Origin: Nitrospirales bacterium
GTDB taxonomy: Bacteria > Nitrospirota > Nitrospiria > Nitrospirales > UBA8639
Direction of reading: 5' to 3'
Assembly (NCBI GenBank): GCA_021604105.1
Contig: BQIW01000001.1
Coordinates: 54,535-118,534, forward strand
Length of the DNA stretch: 64,000 nucleotides
Shown here: one piece after another, positions 1-9,319 of the stretch
Layout of the letters: each line of letters starts with the position of its first letter
Numbering within the stretch: the stretch's first letter is position 1
The notes under the pieces: model-generated
Database searches by the model: none
What the model was told of the DNA's origin: nothing
The model's input: the letters and a program-made list of their open reading frames with translations, nothing else
Made by a program: the position numbers and the translations under genes

Positions 1-936
1 ATGCTGATGTCGTCCCATGCACTCCATGAAATCCTTATGGGAGACCGCCACTTCAAGGGGAATTTTTAAAATTTTCGCAAACACTCGAAGTTGTTCTACC
101 GCTGCCACACGATACGTATCCAACGTAATCAACACGGTTCGCCGATGCTCATCCTGTTGACGGGCCAACCCTGCCAACTTGGCAATGGTCGTCGTTTTTC
201 CCACGCCTGTCGGCCCAACCATCATCATCACTTTTTGGCCATACTGCTTGGACACCGCTGGACCCGAGACGGCTACCCCCTCTTCCATCCGTTCCCACAA
301 CAGACTTTTCATCGCCTCGCGATTCCCCACACCGGCAGTCCCGAGCGTTTCCACTACTGCACGAACCAGATGATGTGCAGTCTGAGGATTCACGCCCTGA
401 CTCACCAACGACTGGTAAACGTCCATCACATCTCCGGGTAACCCTTCAACCCGTTTGTCCATCTGACTTCCCAATACTTGTCCCACCACAATCCGCAAAC
501 CTTCCAATTCCTGTCGCAAGGGCCCTAACACCCGTTCAGGGTCTTGTTGTTCTTCCCGCAACCGCTGAATTTCCTGGCGCATTTCATGGAGGTTCTGAGT
601 CACCGGATCGAGCACTGTCGCCACCTGAAGAGCTTCCGAAAAACTGGAATCAGTTTTGGGTTGCCCCGGTTGACGAACCGGCACATCAGGCACGATACGT
701 TTGGCCATGAGGGACTGAAGGGATCGATCAACACGTGCGGCAGGGGCTTCTTCCACTTGGGCCGAACGATCCACCGCCGCGGTGACTTCAATGACGGATT
801 GACTTAGCAGACCGAACAAGCCTCCCCCTTTTTGAATGCGGCGGGACGAGACAATGACCGCCTCAGGTCCCAGTTCGGCTTTCACCGCTTGGAGAGCTTC
901 TTGTAATGAAAGGGCTTCAAACCGTTTCAGCTTCAT
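1..936 (-). CDS. flhF: Flagellar biosynthesis GTPase FlhF (3' end cut by window edge)
   Basis: This is an SRP-type GTPase that sets the site and number of polar flagella. The 312 visible codons are open from the ATG at 936 to the window edge. The start MKLKRFEALSLQEALQAV is the usual FlhF N-terminus, followed by a variable, charged linker (about residues 55-160). The N domain follows, and the G1 P-loop GPTGVGKTTT lies at 241-250, with the LDTYRVAAVEQL stretch at 272-283. The remaining GTPase motifs lie beyond the edge. The ATG lies inside the last 20 bases of flhA, so the two are probably translationally coupled. It is the most distal visible gene of the fliL-flhF operon. Confidence 0.95.
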   Translation of the reverse strand, partial: MKLKRFEALSLQEALQAVKAELGPEAVIVSSRRIQKGGGLFGLLSQSVIEVTAAVDRSAQVEEAPAARVDRSLQSLMAKRIVPDVPVRQPGQPKTDSSFSEALQVATVLDPVTQNLHEMRQEIQRLREEQQDPERVLGPLRQELEGLRIVVGQVLGSQMDKRVEGLPGDVMDVYQSLVSQGVNPQTAHHLVRAVVETLGTAGVGNREAMKSLLWERMEEGVAVSGPAVSKQYGQKVMMMVGPTGVGKTTTIAKLAGLARQQDEHRRTVLITLDTYRVAAVEQLRVFAKILKIPLEVAVSHKDFMECMGRHQH

Positions 937-3025
937 GTGGCATCCTCACAACTTCAATAGCTTGAATTTGGGTCTTAGGGTCCAACTCGTTCGGAGAAAG
1001 TACCGCCAGCGCATGCACGCCCGGCGAAACTAAGCGATACAGTTGGGATCGGATCGACTGGGAACATAACAGCACGGGTTGATATCCTTGGCTTACGACT
1101 CGCTCTATGGCCTGACGGACCGATAGAATTACCTGATTCAACAAACTGGGAGGCAACCCACCTGGCTCTCCATTACCACTCGGACGCATCGCCTCCATCA
1201 AACGACGATCCAGCATCGGATCCAGGCTAATCACCTGCAGTAAACCGTCGGGGTTGGCGTATTGGGACGAAATCGTTCTGGATAAATTTTGCCGAGCATA
1301 TTCGGTCAGGGTGTCAGGATCCTTACTCTGAGTGGTGTAATCCGCAACAGTTTCCAGAATGGTCCGCAAATCGCGGATGGACACCCGTTCTCGTAAGAGA
1401 TTTTTGAGGATTCTCACCACCGCTCCTAACGATATTTGAGTCGGAATCAAGTCATCCACCACTTTGGGATACGTCTTAGCGAGATTATCCAGCAAATTCT
1501 GGACCTCTTGCCGACCCAGCAATTCATGCCCATTGGTTTTAATAAATTCGGTCATATGCGTGGCAATAATGGCCGGGCCATCGACGACGGTGTATCCCTC
1601 CATTTGAGCACGCTCTTTTTCTGCCGGGGTAATCCAGACGGCCGGCAATCCGAAACACGGATCTTTTCCCGGCTTTCCTTGTAGGCCCTTTTTTGCATGA
1701 CCGGGATTGATGGCCAATAAATGCCGAGGCATTAATTCTCCCTTGGCCACCTGAATCCCCTTCAACAAAATATTGTACTCGTGCGGTTTGAGCTGAAGAT
1801 TGTCCCGGATATGCACGGCCGGCACGACAAATCCCATATCAAGAGCCGTTTGACGCCGGATAGCCCGAATCCGTTCTAACAGCTCCCCTCCCTGGGCTTG
1901 ATCAACAAACGGCACAAGTCCATAACCGACATGCAACTCCAGAAGATCCGGAGGGGTGACCGAATCCACCGATTCCGTGCTGGAAGAGATCGACGGAACT
2001 TTTTTCTTGGGGAGATGTTTCAGACGAGCGGCTTCTTGCTTCTGATGCCACAACACATAGGCGAGGCCGGCGGTCATCGATCCCAGCAACAAAAAGGCGA
2101 CATGCGGCAGCCCGGGAAGAAATCCTAAAAAAAACAGCATGCCGGCCACCGCAGCCACAAGATGGGGATTAAAAAAGATTTGATCGGTTAAATCACGCCC
2201 AAGGCTGGTCTTGGTCGAAACCCGCGTCACAATGATGCCGGCGGCAGTCGACATAATCAGAGCAGGGATTTGCGCCACAATGGCGTCTCCCACCGTCAGC
2301 AGCGTAAAGCGTTTGGCGGCTTCAATAATGGACATTCCATGCTCCAATACGCCGATGCCCAATCCACCAATGACGTTGATAAAAATAATGAGTAGGGCGG
2401 CTATCGCATCGCCACGAACAAACTTACTGGCACCGTCCATGGATCCGTAAAAATCGGCTTCCTGCGAAATAGCCTCCCGGCGCTTCCGTGCTTCTCCTTC
2501 GTCAATTATTCCCGCATTCAGATCCGCATCAATACTCATTTGCCGGCCGGGCATCGCATCCAGAGTAAACCGCGCGGCGACTTCCGCAATACGGGTGGCG
2601 CCCTTGGTGATCACGACAAAATTGATGATGACCAGAATTGAGAAAACCACGATGCCCACCGCATAGTTTCCTCCGACTACAAATTCCCCAAACACGGCAA
2701 TGACCTGCCCGGCGGCGGCCGGGCCCTCATTCCCATGCATGAGAATAGCCCGCGTCGAAGCAATGTTCAGCGCAAGCCGGAACAACGTGGTGAGCAACAC
2801 CACAGATGGGAAGACGGAAAACTCGGCGGGACGACCGGCATGCATGGTCACCAACAAAATCAGGACAGCCAGGGTAATGCTAAAGGATAAAAAAAGGTCC
2901 AGAAGAAATGGGGGGAGAGGTAAAAGCATGAGGAGGAGCATCCCCACCACCCCGATCGGCAAAAGCACATCCCCATAATGCGCGGGAGTCAATTCGTCTC
3001 GTAATTTTTGAGAATCAAATGCCAT
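917..3025 (-). CDS. flhA: Flagellar type III export gate protein FlhA
   Basis: FlhA is the large export-gate subunit: a membrane half that takes part in proton-driven export and a cytoplasmic ring that docks chaperone-substrate complexes. From the ATG at 3025 the protein has 702 residues, normal for the family. The N-terminal half has about eight hydrophobic segments; the conserved cytoplasmic-loop stretch RGDAIAALLIIFINVIGG lies near residue 200. The C-terminal half is soluble. A GTG 15 bases upstream (3040) is also open, but the ATG has AAGG about 6 bases ahead and matches the usual MAFDSQ-like start. It follows flhB after about 155 bases. Confidence 0.96.
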   Translation of the reverse strand: MAFDSQKLRDELTPAHYGDVLLPIGVVGMLLLMLLPLPPFLLDLFLSFSITLAVLILLVTMHAGRPAEFSVFPSVVLLTTLFRLALNIASTRAILMHGNEGPAAAGQVIAVFGEFVVGGNYAVGIVVFSILVIINFVVITKGATRIAEVAARFTLDAMPGRQMSIDADLNAGIIDEGEARKRREAISQEADFYGSMDGASKFVRGDAIAALLIIFINVIGGLGIGVLEHGMSIIEAAKRFTLLTVGDAIVAQIPALIMSTAAGIIVTRVSTKTSLGRDLTDQIFFNPHLVAAVAGMLFFLGFLPGLPHVAFLLLGSMTAGLAYVLWHQKQEAARLKHLPKKKVPSISSSTESVDSVTPPDLLELHVGYGLVPFVDQAQGGELLERIRAIRRQTALDMGFVVPAVHIRDNLQLKPHEYNILLKGIQVAKGELMPRHLLAINPGHAKKGLQGKPGKDPCFGLPAVWITPAEKERAQMEGYTVVDGPAIIATHMTEFIKTNGHELLGRQEVQNLLDNLAKTYPKVVDDLIPTQISLGAVVRILKNLLRERVSIRDLRTILETVADYTTQSKDPDTLTEYARQNLSRTISSQYANPDGLLQVISLDPMLDRRLMEAMRPSGNGEPGGLPPSLLNQVILSVRQAIERVVSQGYQPVLLCSQSIRSQLYRLVSPGVHALAVLSPNELDPKTQIQAIEVVRMPHEAETV

Positions 3026-3180
3026 GAGTGCCTTGATCACTTACCGCGTTCGCAACCGTTTATCCTCTATTTTCACACGACTTTCCTCAACCTCGTGAAG
3101 CGTGATGGGAAGAGAGGGAGGAGACAGAAGACAGAAATTCTTGACCCATCCAGACTCTCTGCCTGTCACACAATATGTCA

Positions 3181-4257
3181 TCACGTTCCCTCTTGCATTT
3201 TCTTCAAGCGATACACGTAGGCCAAGACCTCGGCAGCCGCCTGATACAACGCACTCGGCACTTCCTGACCGATTTTCACTGCTTTATACAGACCGCGAGC
3301 CAAACTGCGGTTTTCAATTATCGGGACGTCTGCATGACGCGCGATTTGCTTAATCTTTTCAGCCATAAACCCTGCGCCTTTCGCCACCACCACTGGAGCG
3401 TCCATTTTTCCCGTTTCATACCTGAGCGCCACGGCCACGTGAGTAGGATTGGTAATCACCACATCGGCTTTAGGCACCGCCTGCAACATCCGTTGTCGGG
3501 CACGTTCCCGTTGTAAACTGAGCCGGCGCGATCGAATCTGCGGATCACCTTCCACATCCTTTGACTCGTCTTTAACTTCCTGTTTGGTCATCTTGTGATC
3601 TTCTGTATGCTGCCACCGCTGATACACGAAATCGATGATCGCCAAGAGAAGCAGGGACCCTCCGACCGACCACATAATAGTCTCCAACAGACCCCATACA
3701 CCCCCCACCGCCTCCGTCAACTGAAGGAGAGGAAGCTGAAGAATCGCGAGCAGGTTATGAGACAGAACCAGATAGGCAATTCCACTCACGCTCGCCAATT
3801 TGAGTAAGGACTTTAAAAGGTCGACGACCCCTTTCCAGGAAAAAATACGCTTCAACCCATTGGAGGGATTCAATTTGGAAGGCTTGGGCTTCAAGCCCTC
3901 TTCAATCCAAAGCGGCCCCGTTTGTAGAATGATGGCGAGAAAGGCGAACACTCCAACCAGGAGGCCGAACGGAATAAGGGGAACAAAAGCCTGGGAAGCA
4001 ATATCTAACAACAAGATATGCGTGGACTGAGCATCTAACTGAAGGGTTCCAGCTTGCCCCAACCACTTTTGGTAATGATTAAAAAATTGAGTGAACGCGT
4101 GAGGCGCCCACAGAGAAAGCAGCCCCACACCACCCAACAAGACAAACAACGAGGGCAATTCCCGGGTCATCGGCACTTGGCCCTTGCGACGAGCCTCTGC
4201 TAAACGTTTCGGACTCGGTTGCTCTGATTTATCCGCCCCGTCTTTATTCTCAGCCAT
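3181..4257 (-). CDS. flhB: Flagellar export switch protein FlhB
   Basis: FlhB switches export from rod/hook to filament substrates. The protein has 358 residues. It starts with the family-typical polar segment (SEQPSPKRLAEARRKGQVP), has four hydrophobic segments, then a charged cytoplasmic domain holding the NPTH autocleavage motif in ITNPTHVAVALRY. The catalytic Asn-Pro bond is intact. The ATG overlaps the end of fliR by 8 bases, showing tight coupling. Its place after fliR and before flhA is the common order. Confidence 0.96.
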   Translation of the reverse strand: MAENKDGADKSEQPSPKRLAEARRKGQVPMTRELPSLFVLLGGVGLLSLWAPHAFTQFFNHYQKWLGQAGTLQLDAQSTHILLLDIASQAFVPLIPFGLLVGVFAFLAIILQTGPLWIEEGLKPKPSKLNPSNGLKRIFSWKGVVDLLKSLLKLASVSGIAYLVLSHNLLAILQLPLLQLTEAVGGVWGLLETIMWSVGGSLLLLAIIDFVYQRWQHTEDHKMTKQEVKDESKDVEGDPQIRSRRLSLQRERARQRMLQAVPKADVVITNPTHVAVALRYETGKMDAPVVVAKGAGFMAEKIKQIARHADVPIIENRSLARGLYKAVKIGQEVPSALYQAAAEVLAYVYRLKKMQEGT

Positions 4258-5035
4258 GCCCTAATTCCTGTAATAAATCCCACAAGACTGTTTCCATCCC
4301 GATAATAAAGTCTTGAAAAACCAAGGCGATGAAGGGCAAGCCCAGTCCTAACACCAATAATCCGACCGCAATTGTTATGGGAAAACTGGTGAGCATCACG
4401 TTCATTTGAGGAACCAGCCGGCCAAGAATCCCCATAATAAAATGAACTAAAAATGTGGCCCCCATCACCGGGAAGGCCAGTTTCATTCCCGTGTCGTAGG
4501 TGCGTTGAATCACTCCAGTCACATCGCTCAGGAGGGGGGCGCTTAAATGGGCGCCAAAGGGGGGGATCAACAGGAAACTACTGCCCAACGCCAACAACAC
4601 CAAATGATGCCCATCGACTTGAAAGTACAGAAGGGTTGCCAGAATGGTCAGTAACTGTCCAAACACCGGGGTTTCCACTTGGGTGACAGGATCCAACACT
4701 CCGGCCATAGCAAACCCTACTTGAAAACCCATCACACTTCCCGCGAGTTCCACCGCTGTCATGAGTAATCGCAGAGCCAAGCCTAAGACCAGACCCACAA
4801 GCAATTCGGCACCCAACGCGATGACCAGATTTCCGGGTTCCAACCAATTGGGTGGAAGGGTAAATGTGACGATAGGCATCAGGAGGATGGCGATGATCAC
4901 CGCCATTCCGATTTTGATGCGACTCGGAACCGATCGTCCTCCCAGCAACGGTAACGCCGACAGGATAACGGCCGTGCGCACGAGCACGACCACGAATTGC
5001 CACACTTGCTGAATCGCTACATCCCAGTGAACCAC
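4250..5035 (-). CDS. fliR: Flagellar export gate protein FliR
   Basis: FliR forms the export-gate core complex with FliP and FliQ in the basal body. The 261-residue protein is almost wholly hydrophobic, with about six membrane segments, and has the normal family length. The start is a GTG at 5035 (residues MVHWDVAIQQVW), 48 bases after fliQ. The ribosome-binding site is weak, so the start is less certain than the identity. The 3' end overlaps flhB. Confidence 0.93.
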   Translation of the reverse strand: MVHWDVAIQQVWQFVVVLVRTAVILSALPLLGGRSVPSRIKIGMAVIIAILLMPIVTFTLPPNWLEPGNLVIALGAELLVGLVLGLALRLLMTAVELAGSVMGFQVGFAMAGVLDPVTQVETPVFGQLLTILATLLYFQVDGHHLVLLALGSSFLLIPPFGAHLSAPLLSDVTGVIQRTYDTGMKLAFPVMGATFLVHFIMGILGRLVPQMNVMLTSFPITIAVGLLVLGLGLPFIALVFQDFIIGMETVLWDLLQELGHG

Positions 5036-5083
5036 CGGTTACCGAGCATCTTTCTCATACATGTCGCAGGTCGATTCCATGGT

Positions 5084-5353
5084 TTATTGGGCAAAATCGG
5101 GTATTCTTGCCCATACCCCTGTCATGAATCCCACAAGAATTTCCACCATCCAGGGAAACATGACCAAGAGCACGACAAACATTGTGGCAATCTTTGGCAA
5201 AAAGGTGAGGGTCATTTCATTAATTTGAGTCATGGCTTGGAAGGCACTCACGCAGAGTCCGACCAGTAAGCTGAGACCCAACATTGGACCCGCCACAAGC
5301 AGGATGGTTTGAATCGCCTCCTGACCGATACTCAACACACTTTCGGCTGTCAT
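5084..5353 (-). CDS. fliQ: Flagellar export gate protein FliQ
   Basis: FliQ is a small two-helix subunit of the FliPQR export gate. With the ATG at 5353 it has 89 residues (MTAESVLSIGQEAIQTILLV...), the family length, with two hydrophobic helices around the conserved AMTQINEMTLTFLPK loop. The open frame extends 38 codons further upstream, but that part is polar and not FliQ-like. AAGGG sits about 10 bases before the chosen ATG. A 163-base gap separates it from fliP; no internal promoter was recognised there. Confidence 0.94.
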   Translation of the reverse strand: MTAESVLSIGQEAIQTILLVAGPMLGLSLLVGLCVSAFQAMTQINEMTLTFLPKIATMFVVLLVMFPWMVEILVGFMTGVWARIPDFAQ

Positions 5354-5516
5354 GTCCGTAACCCTTTCAACCCTGCCATGAAGGATAAACGATGCGTTGT
5401 GAGGAAAAACCGCGATGCGTAAAGCAGCGGGAAGCGGAGGAGAAAACAAACCGTGGCAACCCGGCATTCCATACCTGCCTTACGCCCCAGGGTTTACGTC
5501 TTACGGATTTTTCTTA

Positions 5517-6293
5517 TCAAAAACTATTCATCAGCGCTCCCACGACCAAAAACCAGCCATCAGCCAACACAAACAGCACCAACTTAAACGGCAATGAAAT
5601 CATGATTGGTGGCAACATCATCATACCCATGGACATTAAAATACTGGCGACAATCATATCGATCACGAGAAACGGCACATAAATGAGAAAGCCAATTTGA
5701 AACGCCGTGCGCAATTCACTCGTGACAAACGCCGGCACCAGGACATGGAACGGAACATCATCAGGCGTCTGAGGGTGAGGAACTTTCGCCATTTCCACAA
5801 ACAAGGTTAAATCCTTTTCCCGTACTTGTTTCAGCATGAACATTCTTAACGGAATTTTGGCCCGATCCAGCGCCACTTCCTGTGTCACCTGCTGTTCCAA
5901 TAGGGGGTTCAGGGCCTCCACCCGAATTTGTTCCCACACCGGCATCATAATAAACAGCGTTAAAAACAGGGCCAATCCAATCATCACCTGATTGGGTGGC
6001 GCATGCATGGTCCCCAACGCCTGTCGAAGCAGACCCAGAACAATCACGACGCGTGTAAATGCCGTCACCAACATCAACAGGGCTGGCGCAAGGGTTAAGG
6101 CCGTCAGGAGAAAGAGGATGCGAAGCCCAAAAGTCCATGGTTCGGTGCCATCCAATCCGGACACCTGTAAGCTGATCGACGGATCCTTGGTGGCCTGGGC
6201 AAAAGCCGAAGTCGGCAGCCCCATGGCCAGAATCAGGCCAAACAGTCGCCACCGGTCACGTCCTCCACGAAACCCGCAAAAGGGGGTGATCAC
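5517..6293 (-). CDS. fliP: Flagellar export gate protein FliP
   Basis: FliP is the main subunit of the export-gate core. The chosen GTG at 6293 overlaps the fliO stop as GTGA and has AAAGG just upstream. It gives 258 residues with a cleavable signal sequence (FGLILAMGLPTSAFAQA), as is normal for FliP. The family-typical stretches TAFTRVVIVLGLLRQALG and PPNQVMIGLALFLTLFIM are present, as is the C-terminal membrane pair. The open frame runs 35 codons further upstream, but these are polar and read through fliO, so they are probably not translated. Confidence 0.95.
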   Translation of the reverse strand: MITPFCGFRGGRDRWRLFGLILAMGLPTSAFAQATKDPSISLQVSGLDGTEPWTFGLRILFLLTALTLAPALLMLVTAFTRVVIVLGLLRQALGTMHAPPNQVMIGLALFLTLFIMMPVWEQIRVEALNPLLEQQVTQEVALDRAKIPLRMFMLKQVREKDLTLFVEMAKVPHPQTPDDVPFHVLVPAFVTSELRTAFQIGFLIYVPFLVIDMIVASILMSMGMMMLPPIMISLPFKLVLFVLADGWFLVVGALMNSF

Positions 6294-6724
6294 GACCTTT
6301 CTTCTCCCCTCACCCGTACGACGCCTTTGGACAATCGTATAGGAGGTTCGGAGGTCGTCGATCCCCTTTCGGACTTCCCAAACGCCTGCCGGGTCCACTG
6401 TCCCAACCAGGCGCCAACCGGCCCGGCAAGCGGGTTCCCAATAGAGCGGAGCCGATCAATCCGGTCAGCATCCGCCACTGTCGTCAGTAATGTCATCTCT
6501 CGTGCCGTCGTCCCCAACACCAACACTTCTCCGGCCACCTCCACGAGCATGATATGCTTTCCCGTCCCGACCCGGAGCCCGCCTAGAATGCGCATCACCG
6601 GATCACCGCTCTTTCCCGGCAATTCCCCGAATGTGCGCCGAACCCAGGCTAATCCTCCAAGAAGAACCAGGACCACCAGGGCCAGGGTGCCCGCCATTTT
6701 GAGCGCTTCATGGGTGAGATCCAT
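6290..6724 (-). CDS. fliO: Flagellar protein FliO
   Basis: FliO is a small membrane protein that helps assemble FliP in the export gate. It has 144 residues from the ATG at 6724 (MDLTHEALKMAGTL). One N-terminal membrane helix is followed by a cytoplasmic domain with the moderately conserved GGLRVGTGKHIMLVEVAGE stretch. An upstream in-frame ATG at 6742 would add six residues, but GGGA precedes 6724 at usable spacing. The sequence is poorly conserved in the family, so the call rests on topology, the domain stretch and position between fliN and fliP. Confidence 0.88.
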   Translation of the reverse strand: MDLTHEALKMAGTLALVVLVLLGGLAWVRRTFGELPGKSGDPVMRILGGLRVGTGKHIMLVEVAGEVLVLGTTAREMTLLTTVADADRIDRLRSIGNPLAGPVGAWLGQWTRQAFGKSERGSTTSEPPIRLSKGVVRVRGEERS

Positions 6725-6809
6725 ATTGTTCCCGTGAGGCATGCAGTGGTGAGGCCGGAAACAGCCTCTCTCTCACGCCTTTCTCCTTACACCAGACGGC
6801 CTGACGTCC

Positions 6810-7235
6810 CTATCGAAGTTTATTCACACGTTCGGTCGGGCTAATCACATCCGTGAGACGGATGCCGAATTTCTCATTCACCATCACCACCTCACCACGC
6901 GCGACTAACCGTTCATTCACCAACACTTCCAACGGTTCACCGGCGAGTTTATCCAATTCCACAATGGAGCCCGGCCCTAATTGCAACAAGTCCTTAATCA
7001 ACATTCGGGTATTACCCAGTTGCGCGGAAAGCACCAACGGAATATCTAAGATGCGATTTAAATTCTGATCGTGAGACGTATGCAATTGTGGCGTTGGACT
7101 GGTGCTACTCGCCGCCACCTCATGTTTGTTGGCCACTGCGTTCTGTTCCTTTTCAGCCGCTTCCTGCGCTAACGCCTCCATCATTTCCTTTTCAGCATCA
7201 AACGTGTTCATATCGATGTTATCGTCTTCACTCAT
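6810..7235 (-). CDS. fliN: Flagellar motor switch protein FliN
   Basis: FliN forms the lower C-ring with FliM and binds CheY-P and FliH. The protein has 141 residues: an acidic, low-complexity N-terminal half (about 1-60) and a C-terminal SpoA/SURF domain (about 62-141) with LDIPLVLSAQLGNTRM, GSIVELDKLAGEPLEVLVN and GEVVMVNEKFGIRLTDV. All are canonical FliN motifs. It lies 62 bases after fliM. Confidence 0.96.
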   Translation of the reverse strand: MSEDDNIDMNTFDAEKEMMEALAQEAAEKEQNAVANKHEVAASSTSPTPQLHTSHDQNLNRILDIPLVLSAQLGNTRMLIKDLLQLGPGSIVELDKLAGEPLEVLVNERLVARGEVVMVNEKFGIRLTDVISPTERVNKLR

Positions 7236-7296
7236 CGCTCATCTCCAGGTTTTCACCGTCAGTGACTGGCCGGCATCTCATCGAGTTCACCGGCCA

Positions 7297-8286
7297 TTAT
7301 TCTCTTGCCAGAATGATGTCGTTGATCTGAAATGATTGGACCCCCTTTGTCGTTCCCGGAGATCCAAGAAACTTTGGAACCCCTTCCACCGTGGCTGTGA
7401 GCTGCTGGGTGGTCCCTTGATTTAACCCGATGACATCGCCAGGTGAAAATTGCATTAATTCCTCCACCGAGATTTCGGTTTCTCCCAGACATACGGACAT
7501 GGTGACATAGGCTTCCTTCAGCCTGGCCGAAAATCGTTTCAACCAGCCATGGTCCGTTTCAAACGAGTCTCCCTGGAAACTCACCTGCAGACGTTCTCGA
7601 ATCGGTTCCAACATCGCGTAGGGAAGACAGAGGTGGAGATCCCCCACCGAATTGCCTAATTCAATGCCCAAGGTGACCACAATGACAATGTCCGCCGGCA
7701 ATACAATAGCGGCCAACTGAGGATTCATTTCTACCCGAACCGCATTGATGAGGAGTTTTTGAACAGGGTCCCAGGCTTTTTGAAGATTCCCCAACCCCAT
7801 CAGCATGACCTTCTTCATCACGCGTTGCTCAATGATGGTAAAATCCTGCCCTTCCGGCTTCACATGGGTCTGCCCGGCCCCCCCGAAAAAATGGTCGACC
7901 AGCAAATACACCGTCGCCGCATCCGTGGCGATCATCGCTAAACCGCGAAGAGGCTCCATGGAGATAATCTGGAGATAGGCCGGGATAGGAAGACGTTTGG
8001 TGAACTCTCCGAACTTCATGACCGTCTGATTCGTGACCGTGATCTCAGCGGTTTTACGAAGCACGTCGCTCAGAGAGAGGCGGAACCCACGCGAAAATTG
8101 CTGGTGGATGACATCCAGGGTCGGCATTCGCCCGCGGACCACCCATTCCTGATTCCCCAAATCATATGGGATCGGTCCCTCCTGTGGTCCGGCATTGACG
8201 GGTTCTTCAGGTTCCGTCTCCACGTCGCCATCGGAAACTCCCCGAAGAAGGGCATCAACTTCATCCTGACTAAGAATTTTTTCCAT
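7297..8286 (-). CDS. fliM: Flagellar motor switch protein FliM
   Basis: FliM is the middle C-ring protein that receives CheY-P and sets rotation direction. From the ATG at 8286 the product has 329 residues. It starts with the conserved CheY-P-binding peptide MEKILSQDEVDALLRGV. A central CheC-like domain and a C-terminal SpoA domain follow. A GTG five codons upstream (8301) is open too, but the conserved peptide normally forms the extreme N-terminus. Confidence 0.96.
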   Translation of the reverse strand: MEKILSQDEVDALLRGVSDGDVETEPEEPVNAGPQEGPIPYDLGNQEWVVRGRMPTLDVIHQQFSRGFRLSLSDVLRKTAEITVTNQTVMKFGEFTKRLPIPAYLQIISMEPLRGLAMIATDAATVYLLVDHFFGGAGQTHVKPEGQDFTIIEQRVMKKVMLMGLGNLQKAWDPVQKLLINAVRVEMNPQLAAIVLPADIVIVVTLGIELGNSVGDLHLCLPYAMLEPIRERLQVSFQGDSFETDHGWLKRFSARLKEAYVTMSVCLGETEISVEELMQFSPGDVIGLNQGTTQQLTATVEGVPKFLGSPGTTKGVQSFQINDIILARE

Positions 8287-8356
8287 GGTGAGACGCGGCA
8301 CAAAGAAACAGTTCTGCTGTCTCTTCTCTCCTCTTTCTAATTCCTGACTCCGGACT

Positions 8357-8377
8357 CCTGACGGTTTTCCGGTCAGG
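8357..8377 (-). repeat. Intercistronic hairpin between fliL and fliM
   Basis: An inverted repeat with CCTGAC/GTCAGG arms extended by GG/CC around a TTTT loop, with one bulged base. It lies just after the fliL stop. No T-run follows on the minus strand, so it is more likely an mRNA-stabilising or spacing hairpin than a terminator. Confidence 0.4.
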
Positions 8378-8379
8378 CT

Positions 8380-8874
8380 CTACTGAATAATAAAATCAGT
8401 AAAATACACATTGGCGACTTTCCCCTTACTCATGACGCCATTGACCCGCGTCATGATTTCCTCTCGAACCCGACGCTTCCCGTTCACTGATCTGAGTAAC
8501 TGCGATTCTTTACTGCTCAGTAGTACCAGCAACGCGTCGCGAATAGCCGGGATTTTGTGTTGATAATCGGTTTTGTCTTCAGGACGATCTAATTCGAGCT
8601 TGATACTTACTTTTAAAAATCGCAGCTCCTCCCGATCCGCTAAATTCAGGAGAAAGGGGTCTAACTCCATCACCGGCCCGGGCTCTTCATGACCGGTCTC
8701 GGCTTTGGCATGCTCGTTGTGCTCGCCTGAGGTTTCCTCCTGGCCACTCATGAAATACCAAGCTGCGCCTCCTCCCCCACCGAGAAGAAGGACGCCCGCA
8801 ATAATGATCAACAGCATTTTTTTTCCGGACCCGGCTTTAACCGGTCCTTCCTCTTTGGAATCGTCTTCAGCCAT
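8380..8874 (-). CDS. fliL: Flagellar basal body-associated protein FliL
   Basis: FliL is a single-pass inner-membrane protein near the stator that supports torque under load. The protein has 164 residues. A short lysine-rich cytoplasmic tail is followed by one membrane helix (about residues 20-41), a histidine/glutamate-rich linker, and a periplasmic stomatin-like domain ending VANVYFTDFIIQ, as in other FliL proteins. GAGG motifs precede the ATG. It is the first gene after the sigma-54 promoter at 8931-8947. Confidence 0.95.
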   Translation of the reverse strand: MAEDDSKEEGPVKAGSGKKMLLIIIAGVLLLGGGGGAAWYFMSGQEETSGEHNEHAKAETGHEEPGPVMELDPFLLNLADREELRFLKVSIKLELDRPEDKTDYQHKIPAIRDALLVLLSSKESQLLRSVNGKRRVREEIMTRVNGVMSKGKVANVYFTDFIIQ

Positions 8875-8930
8875 GCCTCAACCTCACACGCTAAGAAATT
8901 TTTGGACCCTCACGTTCCCCTTCCCAAGTC

Positions 8931-8947
8931 AGCAACCTTTGTGCCAC
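8931..8947 (-). promoter_or_regulatory. Sigma-54 promoter of the fliL-flhF operon
   Basis: On the minus strand the site reads GTGGCACAAAGGTTGCT. This matches the sigma-54 consensus TGGCAC-N5-TTGCT at every strongly conserved position, with GG at -24 and GC at -12 correctly spaced. Transcription would start roughly 12 bases downstream, leaving a leader of about 45 bases before the fliL ATG at 8874. The two sigma-54 activators encoded at 20639-22027 and 25499-26959 are the obvious candidates to drive it. Confidence 0.88.
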
Positions 8948-9254
8948 TCCACTTTTCTACGTAAACACGATGTCGTTCAGTCTGTAATACACTGAATTCG
9001 CATATGTTTCCTTCACGGTCGTGCCATTAATCGCTGTGGCCCTGAACCAAGATGAGACCTATCTTTTCGTCATTTTCCTGGCAAATCGCGGGAACCTTTG
9101 ACAGGTTCTTCTGTGGGGAACCGGAGGAGTGAGACGTAAAGATCAAGGCCTACGGTGTATGGCATATGAAGCCATAAAATTGAAACGGATCATGTCTCTT
9201 CACCCTTCCCAATTGGCAATTTGCGAGACAAGGGTTTCCACCCTATCCTTAAAC

Positions 9255-9294
9255 CAAAAAAAGCCCCCAGGCAGGAACACCTACCTGGGGGCTT
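9255..9294 (-). terminator. Rho-independent terminator after flgE
   Basis: A 15-base stem (AAGCCCCCAGG... paired with ...CCTGGGGGCTT) with a 4-base loop is followed on the minus strand by an eight-base T-run. One imperfect position forms a U-G wobble only in minus-strand RNA, supporting the assigned direction. It ends the flgB-flgE transcript 25 bases after the flgE stop and insulates it from the fliL promoter. The rest of the 445-base interval 8875-9319 holds the sigma-54 site; nothing else was recognised. Confidence 0.92.
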
Positions 9295-9319
9295 AATCGG
9301 TCACCTCCTACGTCAAAAT

